Shown here piece after piece: positions 57,117-64,000 of a stretch of DNA of 64,000 nt. Made by a program: the position numbers and the translations under genes. Under the pieces are notes generated by a model. It saw nothing but the letters and a program-made list of their open reading frames with translations, was not told the DNA's origin and did not search any database. The DNA comes from an uncultured Lachnospiraceae bacterium (GTDB taxonomy: Bacteria > Bacillota > Clostridia > Lachnospirales > Lachnospiraceae): contig CAJUAA010000002.1 in NCBI GenBank assembly GCA_910584205.1, positions 159,856 through 223,855 on the forward strand. The letters run 5' to 3'. Positions within the stretch are counted from its first letter, which is position 1. Each line of letters opens with the position of its first letter.

Positions 57117-58628
57117 TCAGTTTGCTGTCCCGGATTCCGGTATGTCCGAAAAATGTCTCAGTACGAGCAGTACGCCCACCAGCAGGGCCAGAGAGATCAG
57201 AAGAATGATCCATGCGTTCTGGATAAATCCTGCAAAACAGTATCCCACGAAGGATACGGCGGCCACCAGCAGCGCATACGGAAGCTGGGTGGACACGTGG
57301 TTGATGTGGTCGCACTGGGCTCCGGCAGACGCCATGATCGTCGTATCGGAGATCGGAGAACAGTGGTCTCCGCACACCGCGCCTGCCAGGCATGCCGCGA
57401 TGGTGATGATCAGCAGGCTGCCCGGGAGGTTGATCTCCACCACGATGGGAAGCAGGATGCCGAACGTTCCCCAGGAGGTTCCGGTGGAGAACGCAAGGAA
57501 GATCGCCACCAGGAATACGATGGCTGGAAGCATGCCGGTCAGTCCGGCCGCACTGCCTTCAAAGATGCCGCTGACGAATTCTGCCGCGCCCAGCATGCCC
57601 GTCAGTTTGGACAGGGTCCATGCGAAGGACAGGATGAGCACCGGGCTGATCATGGCCTTGAAGCCCTCCGGGAAGGCGTCCATGCAGACGCTAAAGGGCA
57701 GCACCCGGCGCACAAGATAGAAGACGAGGATAATGAGCAGGGCAGCCGCCGAACCCATGGGCAGGCCCAGGGAGGCATCGCAGTTGGCAAACGCGTTGAT
57801 GAAATTCTCGCCCTCGAAAAATCCGCCGGTGTAGATCATGCCGATGATACAGCAGATGATGAGCGTAATCACCGGGAAGACCAGGTCGATTACCTTTCCT
57901 TTATCAGATACGGCTTCCATGGACGCGTCCGTGGCCACTTGTTTGCCTGAAGTGAAAAGGTCGCCGTTTTTGGCGTTGTCCTCGTGCTTCTTCATCAGGC
58001 CGAAATCAATATCCAGGCAGCTGATGAGAATAATGGCCGCGATGGTGAGCAGGGAATACAGGTTGTAGGGGATCGCGCTGATGAACAGCGCCAGTCCGTC
58101 CGTACCCTCCACCACGCCTGCAACGGCTGCCGCCCAGGAAGAGATCGGGGCGATCATGCAGATCGGTGCCGCCGTAGCGTCGATGAGATAAGCCAGCTTG
58201 GCACGGGAGATCTTGTGCTTGTCCGTAACCGGGCGCATGACGCTTCCCACGGTCAGGCAGTTGAAATAGTCGTCCACGAAGATCAGGACGCCCAGGGTAA
58301 AGGTCGCCAGCAGCGTACCTTTTCTTGTCTTGATCTTTTCCTGCGCCCATTTTCCATAAGCTGCGGAACCGCCGGCTTTGTTCATCAGCACGACGATGGT
58401 GCCGAGGATAATCAGGAAGATCAGGATACCCACATGGGAAGCATCCGACAGAGCGGCGATAAAGCCGTCATTGAACATGGTCGTATACGCGGATGCCACA
58501 TTGAAATTGGCGATAAACAGCGCGGCCGTCACGATTCCGATAAACAGCGAGCTGTAGACTTCCTTGGTGATCAGCGCCAGGACGATGGCCACAAGCGGCG
58601 GCACCAGGGACCAGAAGGTTGCATACAT
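57117..58628 (-). CDS. NhaC-family transporter, probably a lysine transporter (LysW type)
   Basis: 503 residues, about twelve membrane helices. 'FWSLVPPLVAIVLALITKEV' start, 'LGVLIFVDDYFNCLTVGSVM', 'LIDATAAPICMIAPISSWAA', 'LAFSTGTSWGTFGILLPIVV' and 'LAGAVCGDHCSPISDTTIMA' are NhaC Na+/H+ antiporter family features. The gene is preceded by a lysine riboswitch on the same strand, so the regulated member here is likely the predicted lysine permease LysW of this family rather than a pH-homeostasis antiporter. GGTGGGAAAA precedes the ATG. It is convergent with the zinc-ribbon gene. Confidence 0.88.
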   Translation of the reverse strand: MYATFWSLVPPLVAIVLALITKEVYSSLFIGIVTAALFIANFNVASAYTTMFNDGFIAALSDASHVGILIFLIILGTIVVLMNKAGGSAAYGKWAQEKIKTRKGTLLATFTLGVLIFVDDYFNCLTVGSVMRPVTDKHKISRAKLAYLIDATAAPICMIAPISSWAAAVAGVVEGTDGLALFISAIPYNLYSLLTIAAIILISCLDIDFGLMKKHEDNAKNGDLFTSGKQVATDASMEAVSDKGKVIDLVFPVITLIICCIIGMIYTGGFFEGENFINAFANCDASLGLPMGSAAALLIILVFYLVRRVLPFSVCMDAFPEGFKAMISPVLILSFAWTLSKLTGMLGAAEFVSGIFEGSAAGLTGMLPAIVFLVAIFLAFSTGTSWGTFGILLPIVVEINLPGSLLIITIAACLAGAVCGDHCSPISDTTIMASAGAQCDHINHVSTQLPYALLVAAVSFVGYCFAGFIQNAWIILLISLALLVGVLLVLRHFSDIPESGTAN

Positions 58629-58670
58629 AACATTTTCCCACCTGTCATTTTATTTCTGTAAAAATGCAGA

Positions 58671-58701
58671 AAAAAAGCCATGGCACGTGTAACGTCCATG
58701 A
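58671..58701 (-). terminator. Terminator in the lysine riboswitch leader
   Basis: On the minus strand a stem built on CATGGACGT / ACGTGCCATG (one bulge) is followed by GCTTTTTT. It lies between the aptamer and the NhaC-family gene and is the natural expression platform. Confidence 0.65.
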
Positions 58702-58724
58702 CCGCAGAAATCCTTTTCCTGAAC

Positions 58725-58885
58725 GATAGCGCTCCACATACCTGTGACAGTGCACAGCATATTCTGCTGTACCCCAGCATCCTCCCTTCAGGCAGGAACG
58801 ATGCTTCGGCGGATAATCTCCCCGGTGTCTTTGGGATGCCTGTCCCTTTTCATAAAACTCCGGCGGTATCAGCCGCACCTCTATC
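58725..58885 (-). promoter_or_regulatory. Lysine riboswitch (L-box)
   Basis: Read on the minus strand: GATAGAGGTGCGGC at the 5' side, GGAGTTTTATGAAAAGGGAC, then CCGCCGAAGCATCG, a TGCTGGGG arm, TATGCTGTGCACTGTCAC, and a closing CTATC that pairs with the initial GATAG (P1). These are the conserved blocks of the L-box aptamer. TTGACA lies upstream at 58942-58937 on the same strand as a possible -35. Lysine binding should favour the following terminator and lower transporter expression. Confidence 0.88.
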
Positions 58886-58970
58886 TTTTCTTATCTCATT
58901 TACAGATGGTTATAGCGTAATACGGATGTAGAAAAATGTCAAGAAAATGCGTAAAAATATTAAAAATTTA

Positions 58971-59798
58971 TTAAAAATGAGGTTTCCGGCCTGAAACGGG
59001 CGCTGTCGTCCCTGGATTATGAGAATCCGTTTTTTTCTCCAACAACTTTCTGCGCAGGCACCAGTAGGCGGCAGCCCCCACCGGAAGCGCAAGCACTATA
59101 ATCCGGGTGCCGTTGCTGTAAACTTTGAAAGCGGACATGGCAAAGAAGTATACGCCTGCTCCTGCCTTGAAGCTGTCCTGGCTGATCTGTGCCTGAAAAC
59201 AGACAAATGCCAGAACCGCCGCCAGCCATAGGCCGAACAGCCGGGGCCGTTTCCGAAGGATATCAACGATGGTAACGATCAGAAAAAGCCAGGACAGGAT
59301 GCGGAAAATCAGCACGCCCCATTGAAGGACGGAATTTTCCGGGGCAGTTGTAAATCCGCCGCTGATGAGTACAGGCTCGGCACTTGCGCTGATATTAAAA
59401 TAAGAAAGGCCGGTTCCACCCTCGTCAGACAGGTGAGTAAGGGAAAAGAGGTAGCTGTTTTCCTGTGTGTAAACATAGTAATGGGCCTGGCAGACAAGGG
59501 AGCTTCCGGCATTGCTGAGGTTCCTTTTGGTGTTGATGGAAACGAGCTTGAAGGTGTAGTCATCGGAAGCTTCCCAGAACTGCCGGATCGTCTCATAACC
59601 CTCGTCAAATTCCTCCCGGGTAACCGTGTCCGGATACATGGACTGAAAGATCTGGTCGGCATCGTCCGCATTTAAGGCGGCAATCAAGTCCGTCACTTCC
59701 TGGTCCATACTCTCATTTTTAAACAGGCCGGCGCATCCGGACAGGAGGCAGCAGAGCAGAATGGAAAGAAGCAGCGTTGCAATACGTGATTTTTTCAT
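58971..59798 (-). CDS. Lipoprotein with C-terminal membrane helices
   Basis: 275 residues from the ATG at 59798 (GAGGGAGGGATTCC upstream). A lipobox follows the signal ('LLLSILLCCLLSGCAGLFKN', Cys about residue 22). The domain of 140 residues outside the membrane ('TDLIAALNADDADQIFQSMY', 'YETIRQFWEASDDYTFKLVS') resembles small NTF2-like lipoprotein domains in fold-type only by eye. Several hydrophobic helices follow ('WGVLIFRILSWLFLIVTIVD', 'LFGLWLAAVLAFVCFQAQ', 'IIVLALPVGAAAYWCL'), which is odd for a lipoprotein. Function unknown. Confidence 0.7.
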   Translation of the reverse strand: MKKSRIATLLLSILLCCLLSGCAGLFKNESMDQEVTDLIAALNADDADQIFQSMYPDTVTREEFDEGYETIRQFWEASDDYTFKLVSINTKRNLSNAGSSLVCQAHYYVYTQENSYLFSLTHLSDEGGTGLSYFNISASAEPVLISGGFTTAPENSVLQWGVLIFRILSWLFLIVTIVDILRKRPRLFGLWLAAVLAFVCFQAQISQDSFKAGAGVYFFAMSAFKVYSNGTRIIVLALPVGAAAYWCLRRKLLEKKTDSHNPGTTAPVSGRKPHF

Positions 59799-59951
59799 TG
59801 GAATCCCTCCCTCGAAATCATTGGGTTTTATAATGAAATTATAATGCATTTTTCTCCTTTCAGCAATTATAAACAATTTTCTTGCAGGTTTCTTAAGAAT
59901 GTATTAAGATATTTCCTATATAGTTTGAAGTACAAAGGAATGAGGAAGCGT

Positions 59952-60812
59952 ATGTCAACAACAGAGAAAATTGCAGTGATTACGGACTCCTGCGCGGATG
60001 TTCCGGAGGAACTGGCAGAGAGATACCATATGTTTGTGCTGCCCATGAGGATCATCTGTTCAGATGGAGAGTACCGGGACGGGATCGACATCCATGCAGA
60101 GGACATCTACGGGAAACTGAAAAAGGAGATGCCGAAGTCCAGCACGCCGGGAGGGGCGGATGTGGAGGACACGTTTGCAGAGATCAGGCGGCAGGGATAC
60201 ACGAAAGCCGTGGCGATCCTTCTCTCCGGCGGGTTGTCCGGAACCGTGAACCATGTGCGCCTGGAAGCGGAGGATCTGGAAGGGCTGGAAGTAAAAGTTT
60301 ACGATTCCCGGCAGGCCAGCATCGGCATCGGGGCCATCGCGCTGCAGGCCGCGGAGTATGTGGAAGCCGGTATGGGCTTTGAGGAACTGAAGGAGAAGAT
60401 CGAAGGACTGATCGCCGGCACAAAGGTGTTCTTTTCCATTGATACGCTGGAGTACCTGCAGAAAGGCGGCCGGATCGGAAAGGCCGCCGCCCTGGCGGGC
60501 ATGCTTCTGGATATCAAGCCCATCCTGTCTTTTGATGCGGAGGGGGAGATCTATACGGCGGCGAAGGTGCGTACCAGAAAACAGGTGGAAAAGAAGCTGC
60601 TCCAGCTGGTGGAAGAACTGAAGGAGGAGAACCGGCCCTGTAACCTGCTCATTGCAGACGGCGGCGCCCCTGCGGAACGGGACGCGCTGGAGAAAAAGCT
60701 TGTGCAGGTCATTCCGGACAGCCGCCATCTGTATCGGGCGAAAATCGGAGCCGCTTTGAGCATCTATCTTGGGTCCGGGCTTCTGGGAGCGGGGATCCAG
60801 TATCTGGATTGA
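59952..60812 (+). CDS. DegV family fatty acid-binding protein
   Basis: 286 residues from the ATG at 59952 (GAGGAAG upstream). 'IAVITDSCADVPEELAERYH', 'LPMRIICSDGEYRDGIDIHA', 'MPKSSTPGGADVEDTFAEIR' and 'AILLSGGLSGTVNHVRLEAE' are the N-terminal DegV pattern; 'VYDSRQASIGIGAIALQAAE' and 'FSIDTLEYLQKGGRIGKAAA' the rest. DegV/FakB proteins bind fatty acids and hand them to FakA kinase; FakA is not nearby. A TTGCAG / TAAGAT promoter at about 59882-59910 is possible. The stop is 15 bp from a convergent gene. Confidence 0.92.
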   Translation: MSTTEKIAVITDSCADVPEELAERYHMFVLPMRIICSDGEYRDGIDIHAEDIYGKLKKEMPKSSTPGGADVEDTFAEIRRQGYTKAVAILLSGGLSGTVNHVRLEAEDLEGLEVKVYDSRQASIGIGAIALQAAEYVEAGMGFEELKEKIEGLIAGTKVFFSIDTLEYLQKGGRIGKAAALAGMLLDIKPILSFDAEGEIYTAAKVRTRKQVEKKLLQLVEELKEENRPCNLLIADGGAPAERDALEKKLVQVIPDSRHLYRAKIGAALSIYLGSGLLGAGIQYLD

Positions 60813-60829
60813 CAGCTTCGGCTGTTTTA
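60812..60829 (+). terminator. Small bidirectional hairpin between convergent genes
   Basis: ACAGC-TTCG-GCTGT followed by TTTA, a 5-bp stem with a UUCG loop, lying between the degV stop and the stop of the minus-strand hydrolase. Weak but well placed. Confidence 0.5.
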
Positions 60830-61714
60830 GCGGCAGATATCGAAGATAAACTCTGCCGCCTGGTCCATGGCCTCGTAGGCGGTCTTGAACGGAGACATCT
60901 GGAACACATGCCACATCCCCTGATAAACGGTGATCCGCGCTCCTGCCTGGTGCCGGATCATCTGTTTATGCAGATCCTGCGCATCGGACAGCAGAAGGCC
61001 GTTGGACCCTGCCTGGATCAGCGTAGGCGGAAAATTATGGAAATTTCCGTAGAGCGGCGAGAGGAACGGGTCCTGAAGGTCCGCATCCGCCGCGTAATCC
61101 CGGATCGCCCGGGTCAGGTATTCTTCCGTAAGGATGGGATCGACTACGTTTCGGTTCCGGTGGGATCTGCCGCTTCTGGTCAGGTCTGTCCACGGGGAAA
61201 AGAGGACCAGCCCGCGGGGGAGGATCCGGTGCTGTTCCTTCAGCATCAGTGTCAGCACAAGTGCCAGGTTTCCGCCTGCGGAATCCCCGGCCAGGATCAC
61301 ATCCCGGGCGCCGTAGCCCAGATACATCAGGTAATCCCACACCTTTACCGCGTCGTTGAGCGCGGCCGGGTACGGATGCTCCGGAGCCAGGCGGTAATCG
61401 AAGCTTAAGACGTCCATGGAAGTGGAGGCCGCCAGTTTGTTGGTGATGCTTCTTGCGTATTTCAGGCTCCCGGTGTTGTATCCTCCGCCGTGGCAGTAGA
61501 GCAGGACATATTTTCTCATATGGCTTCTGCGGACGCTGACCCATTCGGCGCGGATTCCGTCCACATCCACGTCTGCATACTGCATGTCTGCGCTGCGGAC
61601 CAGCAGCTTTCCAAGATGGTCTTTGGAGGCGCGCTGTTTTTCAATGTCGTCCGATTCCACCAGCGTATGCATTCTTTTTATGATTTTCATCAGATTCTGT
61701 TTTTCCGTATCCAT
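60827..61714 (-). CDS. Alpha/beta hydrolase, hormone-sensitive-lipase-like esterase
   Basis: 295 residues. Oxyanion motif in 'VLLYCHGGGYNTGSLKYARS' (HGGG, about residues 75-80), nucleophile in 'VILAGDSAGGNLALVLTLML' (GDSAGG, about 148-153), a following 'RGLVLFSPWTDLTRSG', the acid in 'SDAQDLHKQM' and the His in 'ITVYQGMWHVFQMSPF'. These fit the HSL (GDXG) esterase group acting on short-chain esters. It is divergent from an alcohol acetyltransferase-like gene 150 bp away, so ester making and breaking may be linked. Confidence 0.88.
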   Translation of the reverse strand: MDTEKQNLMKIIKRMHTLVESDDIEKQRASKDHLGKLLVRSADMQYADVDVDGIRAEWVSVRRSHMRKYVLLYCHGGGYNTGSLKYARSITNKLAASTSMDVLSFDYRLAPEHPYPAALNDAVKVWDYLMYLGYGARDVILAGDSAGGNLALVLTLMLKEQHRILPRGLVLFSPWTDLTRSGRSHRNRNVVDPILTEEYLTRAIRDYAADADLQDPFLSPLYGNFHNFPPTLIQAGSNGLLLSDAQDLHKQMIRHQAGARITVYQGMWHVFQMSPFKTAYEAMDQAAEFIFDICR

Positions 61715-61865
61715 CGTTTTCCATGCCTTTCCCTGTTGTTTTCCAATGTGGCCGTTTTTATAAATAATAACATTCTAGCATATTTTTCTACCGAACCCAA
61801 GAAAATAATGCTATAATCTATTAAAAAGCCAGTTTAAGAAAAAATGGTTTCGCCCAGAGGTGTGT

Positions 61866-63161
61866 ATGAAGAAAAGGCAAAGTCCCAAAACTCCATGGTA
61901 TCGGCTGGATCTGTCCGCGATCGTCTATCCGACGCTGCAGCGCCGGAATTTTTCTTCCGTATACCGGATCAGTGTGCTCCTGAAAGAACAGGTAGATCCA
62001 AAGCTTCTGCAGAAGGCGGTGGATCTGACGCTGCCCCGATTTCCCACGTTCAAGGTGGCCATGAGAAAGGGACTGTTCTGGAGATATCTGGAGCCCAACA
62101 ACCGGCCGGGGCCGTTTGTGGAGAAAGATATTGTGAATCCGTGTATGCCCATGTTCTTCCGCGGCAGCAACCGGTATCTCATCCGGATCTACTACTACGA
62201 GCGCCGGATCGCTCTGGAGGTCTTCCACTCCCTGTCCGACGGCAGCGGGAGCCTGTATCTGCTTCGGACCATGACGGCTGTCTACCTGCGCCTGAAAGGG
62301 TATGAGATCCCGGATGGACACGGGGTCCTTCCGCTGGAGGAGGAGCCTGATCCGGAGGAACTGGAGGACGCTTATATCCGGTATGCCAGTTCCAGGGTGC
62401 GTCCGCCCAGGAGCCGGGAAAAGACCTACCGGATCAGGGGAACGAAGGAGCCTTTTTATACGCTGAATATCATCAACGGTATCCTGCCGGTATCCCAGGT
62501 GAAGGCGGCTGCCGGAAAGTATCAGGTATCGGTGACGGAATATCTGAACGCGGTACTGCTCTGGGCGCTTCTGGAAAAGCAGAAGGCGGACCGGGTGTTC
62601 CGGGAGCTTCCGGTGTCCCTGGCCATGCCGGTGAATCTCCGGAGATTTTTCCCTTCCCGGACGCTGCGGAATTTTATCACCATGGTATATCCTTCGGTGG
62701 ACCCGCGGATGGGAGATTATACGTTTGAAGAGATCGTGGTACAGGTACACCACTTTATGCGGTACTATATCAACAATAAATTTCTGAATGCGGATATTAC
62801 CACCAACGCGGCGGTGACCAGGAATCCGTTTATCCGGGTAGTTCCCTTGTTTTTTAAAGATTTTGTGGTGAGACAGTTTTACAAACGGGTACAGGATAAG
62901 CAGTCCAGCGCGGGGCTCACCAACCTGGGGATCGTGGATACGCCGCAGGAGATGCGGGAGCATATCGAGCGGTTCGATGTGCTGATGGGCCAGCCCTTTT
63001 CCGCCAGGACCAACTGTGCAGTTGCCAGCTTCGGTGAGCATCTGAGCATCAGCTTTGCCAGCAGCATCGTGGAGGCGGACGTCGAACGCATGTTCTTCCG
63101 AAGGCTGGTCAGGGACGGCATCCATGTAAAGATCGAAAGCAACCGAAAGACGGAGGTGTGA
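61866..63161 (+). CDS. Alcohol acetyltransferase-like protein (condensation-domain superfamily)
   Basis: 431 residues from the ATG at 61866 (AGAGGTG upstream). The acyltransferase motif HxxxDG appears in 'LEVFHSLSDGSGSLYLLRTM' (His about 120), and 'PWYRLDLSAIVYPTLQRRNF', 'YQVSVTEYLNAVLLWALLEK' and 'GLTNLGIVDTPQEMREHIER' match the bacterial AATase-like family that usually lies next to a DUF6320 gene, as here. The HxxxDG group members transfer acyl groups from CoA or carriers to alcohols; the substrate is unknown. A -10 TATAAT lies at 61812-61817. Confidence 0.82.
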   Translation: MKKRQSPKTPWYRLDLSAIVYPTLQRRNFSSVYRISVLLKEQVDPKLLQKAVDLTLPRFPTFKVAMRKGLFWRYLEPNNRPGPFVEKDIVNPCMPMFFRGSNRYLIRIYYYERRIALEVFHSLSDGSGSLYLLRTMTAVYLRLKGYEIPDGHGVLPLEEEPDPEELEDAYIRYASSRVRPPRSREKTYRIRGTKEPFYTLNIINGILPVSQVKAAAGKYQVSVTEYLNAVLLWALLEKQKADRVFRELPVSLAMPVNLRRFFPSRTLRNFITMVYPSVDPRMGDYTFEEIVVQVHHFMRYYINNKFLNADITTNAAVTRNPFIRVVPLFFKDFVVRQFYKRVQDKQSSAGLTNLGIVDTPQEMREHIERFDVLMGQPFSARTNCAVASFGEHLSISFASSIVEADVERMFFRRLVRDGIHVKIESNRKTEV

Positions 63162-63165
63162 ACAT

Positions 63166-63867
63166 ATGTCCTATTGTGTAAACTGCGGCGTGGAACTGGA
63201 TAAGACCTGCGCCGTCTGCCCCTTATGTAATACGAAAGTCTGCAATCCGGCGCAGCCGGTGGACCGGGAGTCGCCCACGCCCTTTCCGTCCCGAAAGGGT
63301 GATACGGCTCCGGCAGGCCGTACGGACGCGGCGCTGCTGATCAGCATTGTGCTGGCAGTGACCGGGTGCGTGTGCGGGCTTTTGAACCTGCTGGTGTTCC
63401 AGGGAAGCCACTGGTCCCTGTACGTGATCGGGGGATGCCTGCTTCTGTGGGTGTTCTTCCTGCCGGTATTTTTTCAGCCCTTCAGTCCTTATGCGAGCAT
63501 TCTGCTGGACGGGGCAGGGATCGCCATGTACTTTGGAATCATCGCCTGGCTGCATCCGGGAAACGGGTGGTACCGGGCGCTGGCGCTTCCTCTGACTGCT
63601 CTTGCCGCCGTGCTGGTGCTGATCTTTGCCCTGTGGGTCCGGCAGATCCACGGGTCGATCCTGTCCTGCTCCGCGCTGGTGCTTGGAGAGACCGCCCTGT
63701 TCACCGTGGCGGTGGAGCTGCTGATCTGCCGCATGCATCAGGCGCCGGCAGGGATCACCTGGTCTGCCATCGTGCTGACCTGCTGCGTCATCATTGACGC
63801 GGCGCTGATCACCATCATCCGCAGGAGCCGGCTGAGGGAAGAGGTGCGCAGAAGGATGCACATCTGA
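63166..63867 (+). CDS. DUF6320-type zinc-ribbon membrane protein
   Basis: 233 residues starting 4 bp after the acyltransferase gene, with CGGAGGTGTG upstream. An N-terminal zinc ribbon ('MSYCVNCGVELDKTCAVCPL' then 'CNTKVCNP') is followed by six membrane helices ('ALLISIVLAVTGCVCGLLNL', 'LYVIGGCLLLWVFFLPVFF', 'ILLDGAGIAMYFGIIAWL') and a basic tail. DUF6320 genes routinely follow AATase-like genes in Lachnospiraceae, which suggests a joint role at the membrane. No enzyme motif is visible. Confidence 0.82.
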   Translation: MSYCVNCGVELDKTCAVCPLCNTKVCNPAQPVDRESPTPFPSRKGDTAPAGRTDAALLISIVLAVTGCVCGLLNLLVFQGSHWSLYVIGGCLLLWVFFLPVFFQPFSPYASILLDGAGIAMYFGIIAWLHPGNGWYRALALPLTALAAVLVLIFALWVRQIHGSILSCSALVLGETALFTVAVELLICRMHQAPAGITWSAIVLTCCVIIDAALITIIRRSRLREEVRRRMHI

Positions 63868-63922
63868 AGGCCGCGGACGTCCGGGAGCCGGACCATAACA
63901 AAAACCATATTCTGCGACAAAA

Positions 63923-63950
63923 ACCGGGGAACGATTCCCCGGTGATTTTT
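63923..63950 (+). terminator. Terminator after the DUF6320 gene
   Basis: Stem ACCGGGGA / TCCCCGGT with a short loop, followed by GATTTTT. Confidence 0.8.
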
Positions 63951-63968
63951 GGCTCTTCAAGGGTGATG

Positions 63969-63987
63969 GTGGGTAAAAAATACCCAC
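63969..63987 (+). terminator. Additional hairpin at the window edge
   Basis: Stem GTGGGTA / TACCCAC with a loop of five As. On the minus strand the loop is T-rich; it may be the terminator of a gene entering from the right, which is cut off by the window edge. Confidence 0.35.
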
Positions 63988-64000
63988 AACCCCAGTGTTT

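Noticed and set aside
1..64000. tRNA, rRNA, CRISPR arrays and insertion sequences
   Set aside because: I saw no cloverleaf with TTCGAATC-type loop in a spacer, no rRNA-like sequence, no regularly spaced repeats, and no transposase gene or IS-type terminal repeats.

Overview
The window looks like chromosome of a strictly anaerobic, probably spore-forming member of the Clostridia, most likely Lachnospiraceae. Pointers are the class III (oxygen-sensitive) ribonucleotide reductase, Rex, a YlbJ-like membrane protein, the paired TIGR03960/TIGR03936-type genes beside an RNase G, a DegV protein, a DUF6320 cluster, and Gram-positive-style ribosome binding sites. Most of the window (about 10-64 kb) is moderately GC-rich housekeeping sequence; the first 6.7 kb is visibly AT-richer and reads as an accessory island. 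I see no rRNA, tRNA, CRISPR array or insertion sequence. Family names come from recognised motifs, not from searches.

Region 1 (1-10.1 kb) is a type I restriction-modification locus: the end of hsdM, an ADP-ribosylglycohydrolase, an unknown gene, the first half of hsdS, then a cassette of about 3.85 kb (HipA-like kinase and small partner, a one-domain HsdS, a DUF3990 ADP-ribosyltransferase-like protein and partner, a tyrosine recombinase), the second half of hsdS, and hsdR. A 14-bp direct repeat flanks the cassette, and joining the outer halves at it would rebuild a two-domain HsdS. This is the strongest candidate for an unusual defence or mobile system.

Region 2 (10.1-22.9 kb): a TPP riboswitch leads thiW-thiM-thiD-thiC; then rex, nnr, alr, mazF, yebC, a zinc-ribbon/CFI-box protein, metY, a TepA-type ClpP-like protease and pepD. 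Region 3 (23-34.4 kb): a hybrid histidine kinase, a coiled-coil protein, a YlbJ-like protein on the minus strand, an M23 peptidase, RNA modification enzymes (RsmF-like, RsuA-like, RluA-like), a YgiQ radical SAM protein and recU.

Region 4 (34.4-45.7 kb): a promoter in the end of recU starts hisZ-hisG-hisD-hisB-hisIE, where HisIE carries a degenerate HisA/HisF-like N-terminal domain; then a small membrane protein, xpt, and the branched-chain amino acid transporter livJ-livH-livM-livG-livF with an attenuator-like hairpin after livJ. Region 5 (45.7-52.4 kb): a large membrane protein, the two radical SAM-linked genes, RNase G, the Prp protease without neighbouring L21/L27 genes, and a YitT protein.

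Region 6 (52.4-55.6 kb): two NrdR-like boxes precede nrdD, whose C-terminal glycyl-radical segment is encoded by a separate 52-codon gene, followed by nrdG. Region 7 (55.7-64 kb): a truncated ECF sigma factor, a zinc-ribbon membrane protein, a lysine-riboswitch-controlled NhaC-family transporter (minus), a lipoprotein (minus), DegV, an alpha/beta hydrolase (minus), and an alcohol acetyltransferase-like/DUF6320 pair.
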